A stretch of 64,000 nt of DNA, from positions 124,001 to 188,000 of the forward strand of contig OZ245840.1 in NCBI GenBank assembly GCA_965228775.1, written 5' to 3'. The notes beneath the pieces are model-generated. The model saw only the letters and a program-made list of their open reading frames with translations. It did not search any database and was not told the origin of the DNA. Every line of letters starts with the position of its first letter. Position 1 is the stretch's first letter. The translations under genes and the position numbers were made by a program. This DNA comes from JANQMY01 sp965228775 (GTDB lineage Bacteria > Pseudomonadota > Alphaproteobacteria > JANQMY01). Shown one piece after another: positions 43,980 through 51,423 of this stretch.

Positions 43980-45050
43980 ATGAAAAGCAAGTATTTGATG
44001 GGCATCTCTGTTATCGCTCTTGGCCTTGCAATGTCTCCGGCAGCGTTTGCAGATCCTATTGACGTAAACGACACGCTGAATGGCAATGGCTTCGGCAATG
44101 ACACCCAAACGGACATCGATGGTGATGCGACCAATTCTCCGCAGACCGGCGATGACAACTTCCGCGGTGACGTTCTCAGCGGCAACGAAATTGACGTTAC
44201 AGTAGATAACGACAACGACGGCAACGGCGCTTTGAACGACACGTTCGACAACGTTACGGACGCAACGAACACCCCGCAAACGGGTGACGATAATGTTCGT
44301 GGCAACGTTGGCAGCAACAACGAAATCGAAGTTGTTCTGGAAAGCGATCAGGATGGAAATGGTGCTCTTAACGACACCTTCCAAAACGACGGTGAAGCAA
44401 CGAACACGCCTCAGACCGGCGACTTCAATGTTCGTGGCGACCTGACGAGCCGTGACATCGACGAATCTGCAGTTTCCGAAGGCAATGCAGCCAACGGCGA
44501 AGGCAGCATCGACAATGTCGACGCTAATGGTGGTTCGATCGCAATCAACGATGCCGGCTACGAAAGTGGCGAGGGCGTTAACATTGCGGGCGGTTCGATC
44601 GCTGAAGAATCCATCGATCACAACACCGCTTCTGGTAACGGCGTTATCCTGAACGACGTTGGCTTTGACGAAGGCAACGGCGCAAACATCGCGGCTGGCG
44701 ATATCGCTGATGGCGAAGACGCTTCGATCGAGCGTCTGGAAATGGGCGACGGTTCTGCTTACGCCGAAGGCGACAGCGCAGCTGTTGTTGTTGGCGACGT
44801 TGACGTTCTGTTCGACACGGACGCTGTTGCATCAAACACCGAAATGGGAGCTGCTAACGTTCTTAACGTAGCTGCTGCTAACTTGGCGATCGCCGACGAA
44901 GATGCAGAAGCATCTCTGAGCGCATCCGCTGAAATCGGTGGTACCGCAACTGACGTATCGCTTGGTCAGTTCTCGGCAAACTCTGGTTCCCAGGGCATCA
45001 CCGAGCAGAGCCAGACGGTTACGGCAAACATCGGCACCGGCAGCTTCTAA
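43980..45050 (+). CDS. Secreted Asn/Asp/Gly-rich repeat protein B, paralogue of A
   Basis: 356 residues. Same plan as protein A: signal peptide (about 1-24), three 45-residue repeats over residues 30-164 with NDT at 40, 86, 131 and PQTG at 54, 99, 144, a middle part with paired units (IND-A-G-Y-x5-G-x-N-I-A-G-G-S-I-A and NDVGFDEGNGANIAAGDIA), and the C-terminus SANSGSQGITEQSQTVTANI. It shares DTQTDI and GDATNSPQTG blocks almost unchanged with A. By analogy with FapB and FapC, one of the pair may be the nucleator and the other the main fibre protein; which is which cannot be told. It is more acidic than A. Confidence 0.8.
   Translation: MKSKYLMGISVIALGLAMSPAAFADPIDVNDTLNGNGFGNDTQTDIDGDATNSPQTGDDNFRGDVLSGNEIDVTVDNDNDGNGALNDTFDNVTDATNTPQTGDDNVRGNVGSNNEIEVVLESDQDGNGALNDTFQNDGEATNTPQTGDFNVRGDLTSRDIDESAVSEGNAANGEGSIDNVDANGGSIAINDAGYESGEGVNIAGGSIAEESIDHNTASGNGVILNDVGFDEGNGANIAAGDIADGEDASIERLEMGDGSAYAEGDSAAVVVGDVDVLFDTDAVASNTEMGAANVLNVAAANLAIADEDAEASLSASAEIGGTATDVSLGQFSANSGSQGITEQSQTVTANIGTGSF
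44067..44471 (+). repeat. Three tandem 135-bp coding repeats in protein B
   Basis: Same period as in protein A, with NDT and PQTG at equal offsets, so the pair descends from one repeat gene by duplication. Confidence 0.75.
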
Positions 45051-45065
45051 TTACCTGACAATTAT

Positions 45066-45087
45066 CCGGCGGGCTTCGGCCCGCCGG
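45066..45087 (+). promoter_or_regulatory. Stable UUCG-loop hairpin after protein B
   Basis: A perfect 9-bp G+C stem (CCGGCGGGC with GCCCGCCGG) closed by the very stable TTCG tetraloop, 16 bases after the stop. There is no T-run directly after it. Such elements usually protect upstream mRNA from 3' exonucleases or cause partial termination, which would leave the repeat proteins more abundant than the genes downstream. Confidence 0.75.
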
Positions 45088-45151
45088 CACTTAATTGGTT
45101 TTGATCGTTCAACCCTTTTGACCCAAGTGTTTCTTGGGGGGCAGTGGTTCG

Positions 45152-45547
45152 ATGAAGTATGGATTTGTGCTCAGTGTTACCCTGGGCGTAGCAGTTTCCC
45201 TAAACGCCCTTCCAGCGTTTGCAATGGAAGACTTACGTTCTCAAGCGCAGCCAGGCGCTCCGGTAGATCTGGATGCGATTGAAGGGGACTTTCTCGATGG
45301 TGCATTCGGCCTAGAAGCTCTTGCAAGCGAAACGGATCTTGGTGAGACGCGGGGCCGGAACGGCACCGTTCTTCAAGTCACCGACCAGAACGGGGTCAAT
45401 TTCGGAAACTCTGTGGATGGCGATACGGGCAGTGCTGCGATTTCAGACGGCTCATTCGCAAATTCGAGCTTTGGACAGGCGGCCGTCGTTTCCGGCAACA
45501 ACAACAATGTTCAGCTCAGCACAACGGTAAATATAAACCTCTACTAG
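45152..45547 (+). CDS. Small secreted protein with a double-glycine-leader-like motif
   Basis: 131 residues from the ATG at 45152 (GGGGGG ten bases upstream; an upstream TTG at 45134 is not needed). Signal peptide cleaved after PAFA (residue 24). Residues about 56-67 read LASETDLGETRG, which aligns residue by residue with LSDNELDELRGG in the protein at 46355. The tail is rich in Ser, Asn and Gly and ends NNNVQLSTTVNINL, an alternating pattern that would suit a beta-strand stack. I do not recognise the family. It sits between the repeat genes and the C39 peptidase, and could be a minor subunit or peptidase substrate. Confidence 0.7.
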   Translation: MKYGFVLSVTLGVAVSLNALPAFAMEDLRSQAQPGAPVDLDAIEGDFLDGAFGLEALASETDLGETRGRNGTVLQVTDQNGVNFGNSVDGDTGSAAISDGSFANSSFGQAAVVSGNNNNVQLSTTVNINLY

Positions 45548-45607
45548 TGAAGAGGCACAAAGATTGCGTAGATAACAAGACAATGGATTCGGATCCGAGA
45601 GGTCACA

Positions 45608-46324
45608 ATGTCTTCAATTAAGAAAAATACGCTTTCAATCTGTGCAGCCACCCTTTTGGGCGCAGCGGCAGTAACGGCACAATTCAATGCCGCTCAAGCT
45701 GTTGAAGCGCGCATCTTCGCTGGTGCTTTTCCAGTCAATGTCTCAGTGATGAGCTTGAAGGAAAAGAAATTCGACTCAATCGTTAAGCAAAATTACGACT
45801 TCAGTTGCGGGTCTGCGGCACTCGCGACGTTGTTGACTTACCACTATGACACGCCCATGACCGAAGAAGTCCTCTTCGACAAAATGTGGGCGGCAGGTGA
45901 CAAAAACAAAATCAGACGCGAAGGCTTTTCCCTTCTCGACATGAAAAAATACCTGCAAAGCATTGGCATGCGCTCGGACGGATTTCGTGTGCCTTTGGAC
46001 AAATTACGCCAAGTCGGCGTACCCACGATTACTCTGATTACCACCCGTGGGTACACTCACTTTGTGGTTCTACGCGGCATCACGGACACCCACGTTGTGG
46101 TGGGTGACCCAGCTCTCGGTTCCAGAATGGTGACCAGGGAGCAGTTTGAGAAAGAATGGAGCGGCATTGCCTTCGCCATCCACAACAAGGCGCGGCTTGC
46201 ACGTTCGCAATTTAACCTGAAACGCGACCTGCCTTTTGAAAGCAAGGCGTATCTTGGCATGGCGATCGACCGCAGCGGTTTGGAAGCGGTTACCGTGTTG
46301 TCGCCAGGTACGAACCAGTTCTAA
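45608..46324 (+). CDS. Exported C39-type cysteine peptidase (FapD-like)
   Basis: 238 residues. Signal peptide at about 1-30 (LLGAAAVTAQFNAAQA). The C39 catalytic triad is visible: Cys67 in YDFSCGSAALATLL, His151 in YTHFVVLRG and Asp167 in VGDPALG. C39 domains normally cut after a double-glycine leader inside ABC exporters; a stand-alone, Sec-exported form is typical of FapD, which is placed in the periplasm. There is no ABC domain or transporter fused or nearby. Two proteins with the LSDxELDELRGG motif flank it, and they are likely substrates. Operon position between the two is shown by short gaps (60 and 30 bases). Confidence 0.88.
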   Translation: MSSIKKNTLSICAATLLGAAAVTAQFNAAQAVEARIFAGAFPVNVSVMSLKEKKFDSIVKQNYDFSCGSAALATLLTYHYDTPMTEEVLFDKMWAAGDKNKIRREGFSLLDMKKYLQSIGMRSDGFRVPLDKLRQVGVPTITLITTRGYTHFVVLRGITDTHVVVGDPALGSRMVTREQFEKEWSGIAFAIHNKARLARSQFNLKRDLPFESKAYLGMAIDRSGLEAVTVLSPGTNQF

Positions 46325-46354
46325 GGGCATGCACTTCGGGGGGTGTGGGACAAA

Positions 46355-47200
46355 ATGCGTAACGAACTAAGATTGGGAAAGACGATTGGCGCGGCGGCAG
46401 CCCTTTCTGCCGCGCTCATGTTTACCCACAATGCTCATGCGATGTCAGAGCTCGAAGAGCTGATGGGTGGAGAGCCTGTCGAAGCGCTTTCGGACAATGA
46501 ACTCGATGAATTGCGGGGTGGATTTAGCTGGCAAGGCATGGAATTCCGTTTTGGCTTTGATGCGGAAACCCGTGTCTCAACCGCGGTCTTGGACAATGTC
46601 CAACAGCGCATCGACAACACAATACCCCAGTCGATAAATCGGCAAGAAGAATATGACAGCGAGCCGGTTATCAGCAATGAGGTGATTGAGCAATCAATCG
46701 ACGGAGCGCCTGTCGTTACCAGCAGCAGCATCATCAATTTGGCCGAAGGCGGCACTGCGGAGGTTGCTACGCCAACCGATGCCGGTATCGTTCCGTCAAC
46801 GGCAGTTCTGAACGACGACAATTTGAGCTTTGCATCTGGACAGGGAGTTCCAGACCCGGTTGAAGTGATTGATACGGCCGTGCCACAAATCGCGGACGCG
46901 ATTGACCCTTCGCCAGCTCCATCTCAACCGGCTGGGCAGCCAGTTACGTCAGGCCAAGGAAACCCAGCACCTGCCAGCACACCGTCATTCGTTTTTGATG
47001 GTTCCGCCGACCCGGTTGATCAGGTCACTCAGGCGATCGTTGACATCAACAATGCCAATATCGTGATGAACCGGACGATCAATGTGGACATTACCGGCTT
47101 CTCGATGTTCGACGCCAATGCGGCGCGGGCCCGTGTGGAAAGCCAGATCACGAACATCGTGAACTCCCAGGTCCTGTTTAACCTGGGCCAACAATTCTAG
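46355..47200 (+). CDS. Secreted protein with LSDNELDELRGG motif, FapE-like position
   Basis: 281 residues from the ATG at 46355 (GGGGGG upstream). Signal peptide cleaved after HNAHA (residue 29). Residues 45-56 read LSDNELDELRGG, closely resembling the double-glycine leader of peptides cut by C39 peptidases; a second GG is at 38-39. The rest is a Pro/Ser/Thr-rich linker (about 180-220) and a C-terminal block, NANIVMNRTINVDITGFSMFDANAARARVESQITNIVNSQVLFNLGQQF. No family is recognised. Cleavage by the adjacent C39 protein after Gly56 would be a simple hypothesis. It ends in a strong terminator, so it is the last gene of the operon. Confidence 0.72.
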   Translation: MRNELRLGKTIGAAAALSAALMFTHNAHAMSELEELMGGEPVEALSDNELDELRGGFSWQGMEFRFGFDAETRVSTAVLDNVQQRIDNTIPQSINRQEEYDSEPVISNEVIEQSIDGAPVVTSSSIINLAEGGTAEVATPTDAGIVPSTAVLNDDNLSFASGQGVPDPVEVIDTAVPQIADAIDPSPAPSQPAGQPVTSGQGNPAPASTPSFVFDGSADPVDQVTQAIVDINNANIVMNRTINVDITGFSMFDANAARARVESQITNIVNSQVLFNLGQQF

Positions 47201-47229
47201 ACATCTCGTTCTTCCGAGCGTGTAGCTTA

Positions 47230-47261
47230 GGGCGGTTCATTTGATGAGCCGCCCCTTTTTT
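47230..47261 (+). terminator. Intrinsic terminator of the fibre operon
   Basis: A 10-bp stem (GGGCGGTTCA with TGAGCCGCCC, one G-T wobble), a five-base loop, then C and six T. It ends the repeat-protein to GG-protein transcript. Confidence 0.92.
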
Positions 47262-47297
47262 GTCCATCAGGGTTTCCTTGGAGTGGTTTGGAGAATC

Positions 47298-47328
47298 AAA
47301 AAAGGCGGCGCTGTTGGCGCCGCCTTTT
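47298..47328. terminator. Bidirectional terminator
   Basis: Six A, an 8-bp stem (GGCGGCGC with GCGCCGCC), loop TGTTG, then four T. Placed between convergent genes; the A-run makes it a full terminator on the reverse strand, for the FapF-like gene. Confidence 0.88.
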
Positions 47329-47361
47329 CCTTGACCATGTGGTCTATATAATCCTTGTCAG

Positions 47362-48870
47362 CTACTGAAGCCGGAAGCTGAATGGTCGCCGGAATGTGAC
47401 GGCCACGTCCGGAGCATCCTCCGTTACCCCAACACCGACCTGCAAACTAGCCGAGCCGCGCTTTAGACGATTGTTCAAAGCGAAGTTGAGGGTACCGATC
47501 TGCAGATCGCCCGTCCGGCTTGTAGACGTGGTAATGGAAGTTCCGATACCACCTGGACCAGGGCCCGTAACTGTTTGAGTTTGCTCAGAAGGCAAGATGT
47601 AGAAGTGCTGATAGCTAAAGCTCGCAGATACCTTCTCCGTAATGCCCAGAGCGGCACCAAAGTTCACACCAATCGAATCGCCCGGATCGAAACGGTCAAC
47701 AACGATGCCGGACCCAACAAGTTCATTTGGTTCCGTCGGTAGATTGATCAAATAGCTGAAGTTACCGAAGTAAACCAATGGATCTGTTGGTTTAATGACC
47801 GTAATGCTTGGCTGAACCGTCCAGAAACCAGAACCAGTCGTCGATTCAAGCGGATCGAAGTTGAACGGGTTCCGCGACACATCGAAAGGGCCAACCCCTG
47901 TTGGGACACGGGCACGTACGTTGGCCACAAAGAAAGGCCAGTCACCCTTTGCTTTATTAAGCTGGTACTGAATACCGAAATCGAGGTCACCGAGGTTGAA
48001 GGCTTCCAGGGTTTCTTCCTGACTTGCCGTCGACGTGGTAACAGCGGACACATCGGTCTCGACCAGGTCATCATTCCGGTACACGCCCGGCACCTGAACC
48101 GACACTTCCATGCGGTCCGTCAGACCGTAACGGGCTGCCAGAGACGCGGAGATAAAGTCGCGATCAGATTCCGTCGCTTCGATCGCACCAATCAAGAAAG
48201 CATCCAGGATCTGAACACCGCGGAAGCTAAACTGGCTAACGTTACTGTTAGAGTAGGTAATAGCCGGATCGATCGTCAGGACACCTTTCGGGGTCAAAAC
48301 ACCGCCGGAATCAGCCAAGGCTAAGATTTCCGGTGGACGCTCTTCTTCCTCTACTGGCGGGCGTTCACCCACATATTCCCGGCCGGCACCTTGATCGTTA
48401 TCCGCCACATTCCGGATACCGCTCAAGGACTGGTTCCGCTGTGCAGGATTGACCCAGCTTGCTTGCTTTACCGGACCACTGGACGCGTATGGCGACCGGA
48501 GGCTGTTCTGTTCCGGTAAAGAATAGATGGGAACATTTTCCTGACCCGGAGCGGCTTGCGGCTGTGATTGAGCGGCAACTTGCTGGGCTTGGACCTCGCT
48601 CTGAGCATCGATACGCTGCTCGAGCAGGGCAATTCTGTCTTGCTGAACTTTCAAGGCGTCTTTTTGAGCCTGAAGTTCGGTCGACAAATCAGCCAGATTA
48701 TCCCCGCCAACCGCTTTCGCTGATTGACTGGATTTAGCCTTGTTTTCGGTTTCAACGCTTTGAGAGCCAGGTTGAACGCCTGCACATGCGCTCAATCCAA
48801 TTCCCACGGCGGCTACGAGACACAATGAATACCACTTGGGCCGTCGCAAACCTTTTTCACTTTTTGACAC
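47362..48870 (-). CDS. Outer-membrane protein, coiled coil plus beta-barrel, FapF-like
   Basis: About 502 residues from a GTG at 48870 (AGGGAGAGGGGG upstream); a longer frame to 48912 is open. A lipobox LSAC puts a lipidated Cys at 29. Residues about 56-100 form a heptad-type coiled coil (LSTELQAQKDALKVQQDRIALLEQRIDAQ), then a Pro/Glu-rich linker. From about 195 the sequence is a barrel with ILALADSGGVLTPKGVLTIDPAITYS, FSFRGVQILDAFLIG and repeated amphipathic strands. Coiled coil, linker, then barrel is the FapF plan; Pseudomonas FapF is a trimeric gated export pore for Fap subunits. The lipobox is not a known FapF trait. Convergent with the fibre operon. Confidence 0.72.
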   Translation of the reverse strand: MSKSEKGLRRPKWYSLCLVAAVGIGLSACAGVQPGSQSVETENKAKSSQSAKAVGGDNLADLSTELQAQKDALKVQQDRIALLEQRIDAQSEVQAQQVAAQSQPQAAPGQENVPIYSLPEQNSLRSPYASSGPVKQASWVNPAQRNQSLSGIRNVADNDQGAGREYVGERPPVEEEERPPEILALADSGGVLTPKGVLTIDPAITYSNSNVSQFSFRGVQILDAFLIGAIEATESDRDFISASLAARYGLTDRMEVSVQVPGVYRNDDLVETDVSAVTTSTASQEETLEAFNLGDLDFGIQYQLNKAKGDWPFFVANVRARVPTGVGPFDVSRNPFNFDPLESTTGSGFWTVQPSITVIKPTDPLVYFGNFSYLINLPTEPNELVGSGIVVDRFDPGDSIGVNFGAALGITEKVSASFSYQHFYILPSEQTQTVTGPGPGGIGTSITTSTSRTGDLQIGTLNFALNNRLKRGSASLQVGVGVTEDAPDVAVTFRRPFSFRLQ

Positions 48871-49300
48871 GTTTCGCGCCCCCTCTCCCTCATGTAGAAT
48901 TTCAGGACACATTCAATTTGGTTTAAACAACAATTGTTTAGCGGACCTTGTTAGATCAGATAAACAACCTCGAATGCTCCGAACGCGTTGAACCGAATGG
49001 TCTATATATGGCGATATGTCGTGAATTCTTCCCAAGACGAGCCTAGCGCGATTCGCTAGGAGTCTCGGAGCTTATAGCACAATACCCGCCATATGCGCGC
49101 CCAAAACTACGAGTACGATGGTGCGAACCGTCGCATGGTTTTCTTAAGTTAACCTTTATCTCGCCAAAGCAGATCGGCGTGATGGGAATTTCTGGCCGAA
49201 GCAGGTTCTCAAAAAAGACAGACCATGCATAATCCGAGGCCGTTCGGAATTGGTGTTCTGGCAGTCTCACGATCGCCACTGGGGAAAATGGAGTAGGGCC
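48871..49300. other. Intergenic region between divergent genes
   Basis: About 430 bases between the FapF-like start (reverse) and the MltB-type start (forward). It should hold promoters for both. No gene or repeat was identified. There is an A/T-rich stretch near 48910-48970. Confidence 0.45.
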
Positions 49301-50311
49301 ATGTATTTTGTACCGCGTGTGTTGGCAGCCGGCATTGCATTGCTGGGCTGCATCGGTCCCGTGTGGGCCCAGAAAGACATTCCTAATCTAGAGGCGGCGC
49401 AAGCACCCAAAGAAGAATTCAATGTCTGGCTTGCGAACCTGAAGAAGGAAGCGCTCGACAAAGGGATCACTGAATCCACGTTTGATGCTGCCTTGGCCAA
49501 CGCCCAGCCGATCCCCAGAATTATTGAACTGGATCGTAGCCAGCCCGAATTCACACTTACATTTCGCGAATACCTGACCCGGACCGTTCCTAAGAGACGG
49601 GTTGATACCGGAAGGCGTTTGCTTAGTGAAAACAAAGCCTTGCTGGAAGAAGTTTCAAAGAAATTCAAAGTACAGCCAAGATTCCTAGTGGCCTTTTGGG
49701 GGATCGAATCCGATTTTGGACGCATCACCGGCGGATTTTCCGTTCCTCAGGCACTGGCAACACTTGCCTATGACGGAAGACGCGCTCAGTTCTTTAGAGA
49801 TGAACTCTTAAACGCGCTGCAAATCCTTGATGAGAAACACATTGCTCCTCATCGTATGAAAGGGTCATGGGCCGGAGCCATGGGCCAAACCCAGTTTATG
49901 CCGTCCAGCTTTTTGCGGTTCGCAGTCGACTTTAACGATGACGGGCGCCGCGACATTTGGACGACCCAGGGGGATGTGTTTGCCTCCGCCGCCAATTATC
50001 TGAGCAGCTCCGGCTGGAAAGGCGATGAAACATGGGGAAGAGCAGTGCGCCTTCCCGCAAATTTCGACACGTCATTGATTTCCCTCGACGTGGTGAAAGA
50101 CCTGTCGGAGTGGCAGGGCCTGGGGGTGCGCCGTCCGGACGGTTCCGATCTGCCGGTTGCGGATATCAAAGCCTCTTTGGTGCGTCCGGGTGACGACAAT
50201 TCCGACGTTTTCATTGTTTATGACAATTACCGAACGACACTGAAATGGAACCGGTCCACCTACTTTGCGCTGGCCGTCGGACACCTTGCTGACCGCATCG
50301 GCCAACAGTAG
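49301..50311 (+). CDS. mltB: Lytic murein transglycosylase, MltB family
   Basis: 336 residues from the ATG at 49301 (GGAGTAGGG upstream; the frame is open further back). Signal peptide cleaved after PVWA (residue 23), so periplasmic. The catalytic glutamate is Glu136 in AFWGIESDFGR, and LATLAYDGRRAQFFRDELL, KGSWAGAMGQTQFMPSSFL and WTTQGDVFASAANYLSSSGW are the standard MltB signatures. It cleaves peptidoglycan glycan strands to 1,6-anhydro ends. No lipobox, in contrast to E. coli MltB. A lone gene, 72 bases from rlpA. Confidence 0.93.
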   Translation: MYFVPRVLAAGIALLGCIGPVWAQKDIPNLEAAQAPKEEFNVWLANLKKEALDKGITESTFDAALANAQPIPRIIELDRSQPEFTLTFREYLTRTVPKRRVDTGRRLLSENKALLEEVSKKFKVQPRFLVAFWGIESDFGRITGGFSVPQALATLAYDGRRAQFFRDELLNALQILDEKHIAPHRMKGSWAGAMGQTQFMPSSFLRFAVDFNDDGRRDIWTTQGDVFASAANYLSSSGWKGDETWGRAVRLPANFDTSLISLDVVKDLSEWQGLGVRRPDGSDLPVADIKASLVRPGDDNSDVFIVYDNYRTTLKWNRSTYFALAVGHLADRIGQQ

Positions 50312-50382
50312 ACTCCGTTAACGATTCCCCAACGAAGTTACACGCCGTTCGCTTTTCCCCGGCAGAGTGAGAATTAGCAAAG

Positions 50383-51297
50383 ATGATGAGTATTCGATCT
50401 AACGCCACCGGCTTACGTTATTTGGCGGTTTTGACCTTTGGTCTGTTTCTGGCGGGCTGCGTTCAGACCCAACCCACGTCCAAGACGGGCGGTTATTATA
50501 AAGTGGGCACCCCCTACAAAATTGACGGCGTTTGGTACTATCCGAAGGAAGATCCCAATTATGACAACACCGGGGTCGCATCTTGGTATGGGCACGACTT
50601 TCACGGTAAGAAGACCGCGAACGGCGAAACATATGACATGCACGCGCTGACCGCGGCACACCCGACACTTCCCATGCCGACGCGGGTACGGGTGACAAAT
50701 CTGGAAAATGGCCGGTCCCTTATATTGCGCGTTAATGACCGGGGCCCATTCCGCAAAGGCCGTATCATCGACGTATCGAAGAAGGCGTCACATTTGCTGG
50801 GCTTCCACGAACAGGGCACGGCCAAAGTGCGTGTTACATTCCTGGGCAGAGCAGATACGGAAAGCGTTGTGGTTGCCAAACCGGTAACGCCACGCAAGGA
50901 GAGGAGGGCGGCCAAGGCAGCTCCAGTGGAAACGGTCGCCGCATCGGAATTACCGGCGGTTCCAGGTGTTAAAGTGGCAGAGCCAACCCGTCCGGTAACT
51001 CCGGCAGTGCCCCCAAAATCAATCACCCCCGAACCGGCGGTTCAAGTCCTGCCGGTTTCGGGCTCCACCGATCTGTATGTGCAAGCGGGCGCTTTCGTCG
51101 CCCCTGCAAATGCAAAGCGTCTCGCAGGCAAATTGGAGACGGTGGGGCCGCCCGTCAGGGTGAGCCGTAAAGATCTCGGCGGACAGAATTACTATCAGGT
51201 CAGGCTCGGCCCGCTGCCTGATCTGGAAGAGGCGGACGAAACCCTCGAGCAGCTGGTCGCGCTTGGCCATAATGATGCCCGGATCATCGTCGACTAA
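50383..51297 (+). CDS. rlpA: Septal ring lytic transglycosylase RlpA with SPOR domain
   Basis: 304 residues. A lipobox LAGC puts the lipid-modified Cys at 26 (GLFLAGC). The double-psi beta-barrel reads GVASWYGHDFHGKKTANGETYDMHALTAAHPTLPMPTRVRVTNLENGRSLILRVNDRGPF (about 65-125), with His and Asp of the lytic site. A Pro/Ala-rich linker leads to a C-terminal SPOR domain (about 225-300, YVQAGAFVAPANAKRLAGKL) that binds denuded septal glycans. It acts at the division site. First gene of the conserved rlpA - dacA - tmk - holB block. Confidence 0.95.
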   Translation: MMSIRSNATGLRYLAVLTFGLFLAGCVQTQPTSKTGGYYKVGTPYKIDGVWYYPKEDPNYDNTGVASWYGHDFHGKKTANGETYDMHALTAAHPTLPMPTRVRVTNLENGRSLILRVNDRGPFRKGRIIDVSKKASHLLGFHEQGTAKVRVTFLGRADTESVVVAKPVTPRKERRAAKAAPVETVAASELPAVPGVKVAEPTRPVTPAVPPKSITPEPAVQVLPVSGSTDLYVQAGAFVAPANAKRLAGKLETVGPPVRVSRKDLGGQNYYQVRLGPLPDLEEADETLEQLVALGHNDARIIVD

Positions 51298-51423
51298 GGG
51301 CTTCTGATGCCACTGCTGTCGTAACCGCTAGTTAGGATTTGCTAACTATGTTTCAGAAACCGCAAATTTGCTCAGCTTTTTGGGCGTATCAAGTTTCCGC
51401 CCTCAACCATTGAGAAGGACAAC

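Noticed and set aside
42929..44471. CRISPR array or RTX toxin repeats
   Set aside because: The repeats are coding, in frame, 135 bp long and not identical with unique spacers; the nonapeptide GGxGxDxxx of RTX toxins is absent and the export genes are not type I secretion.
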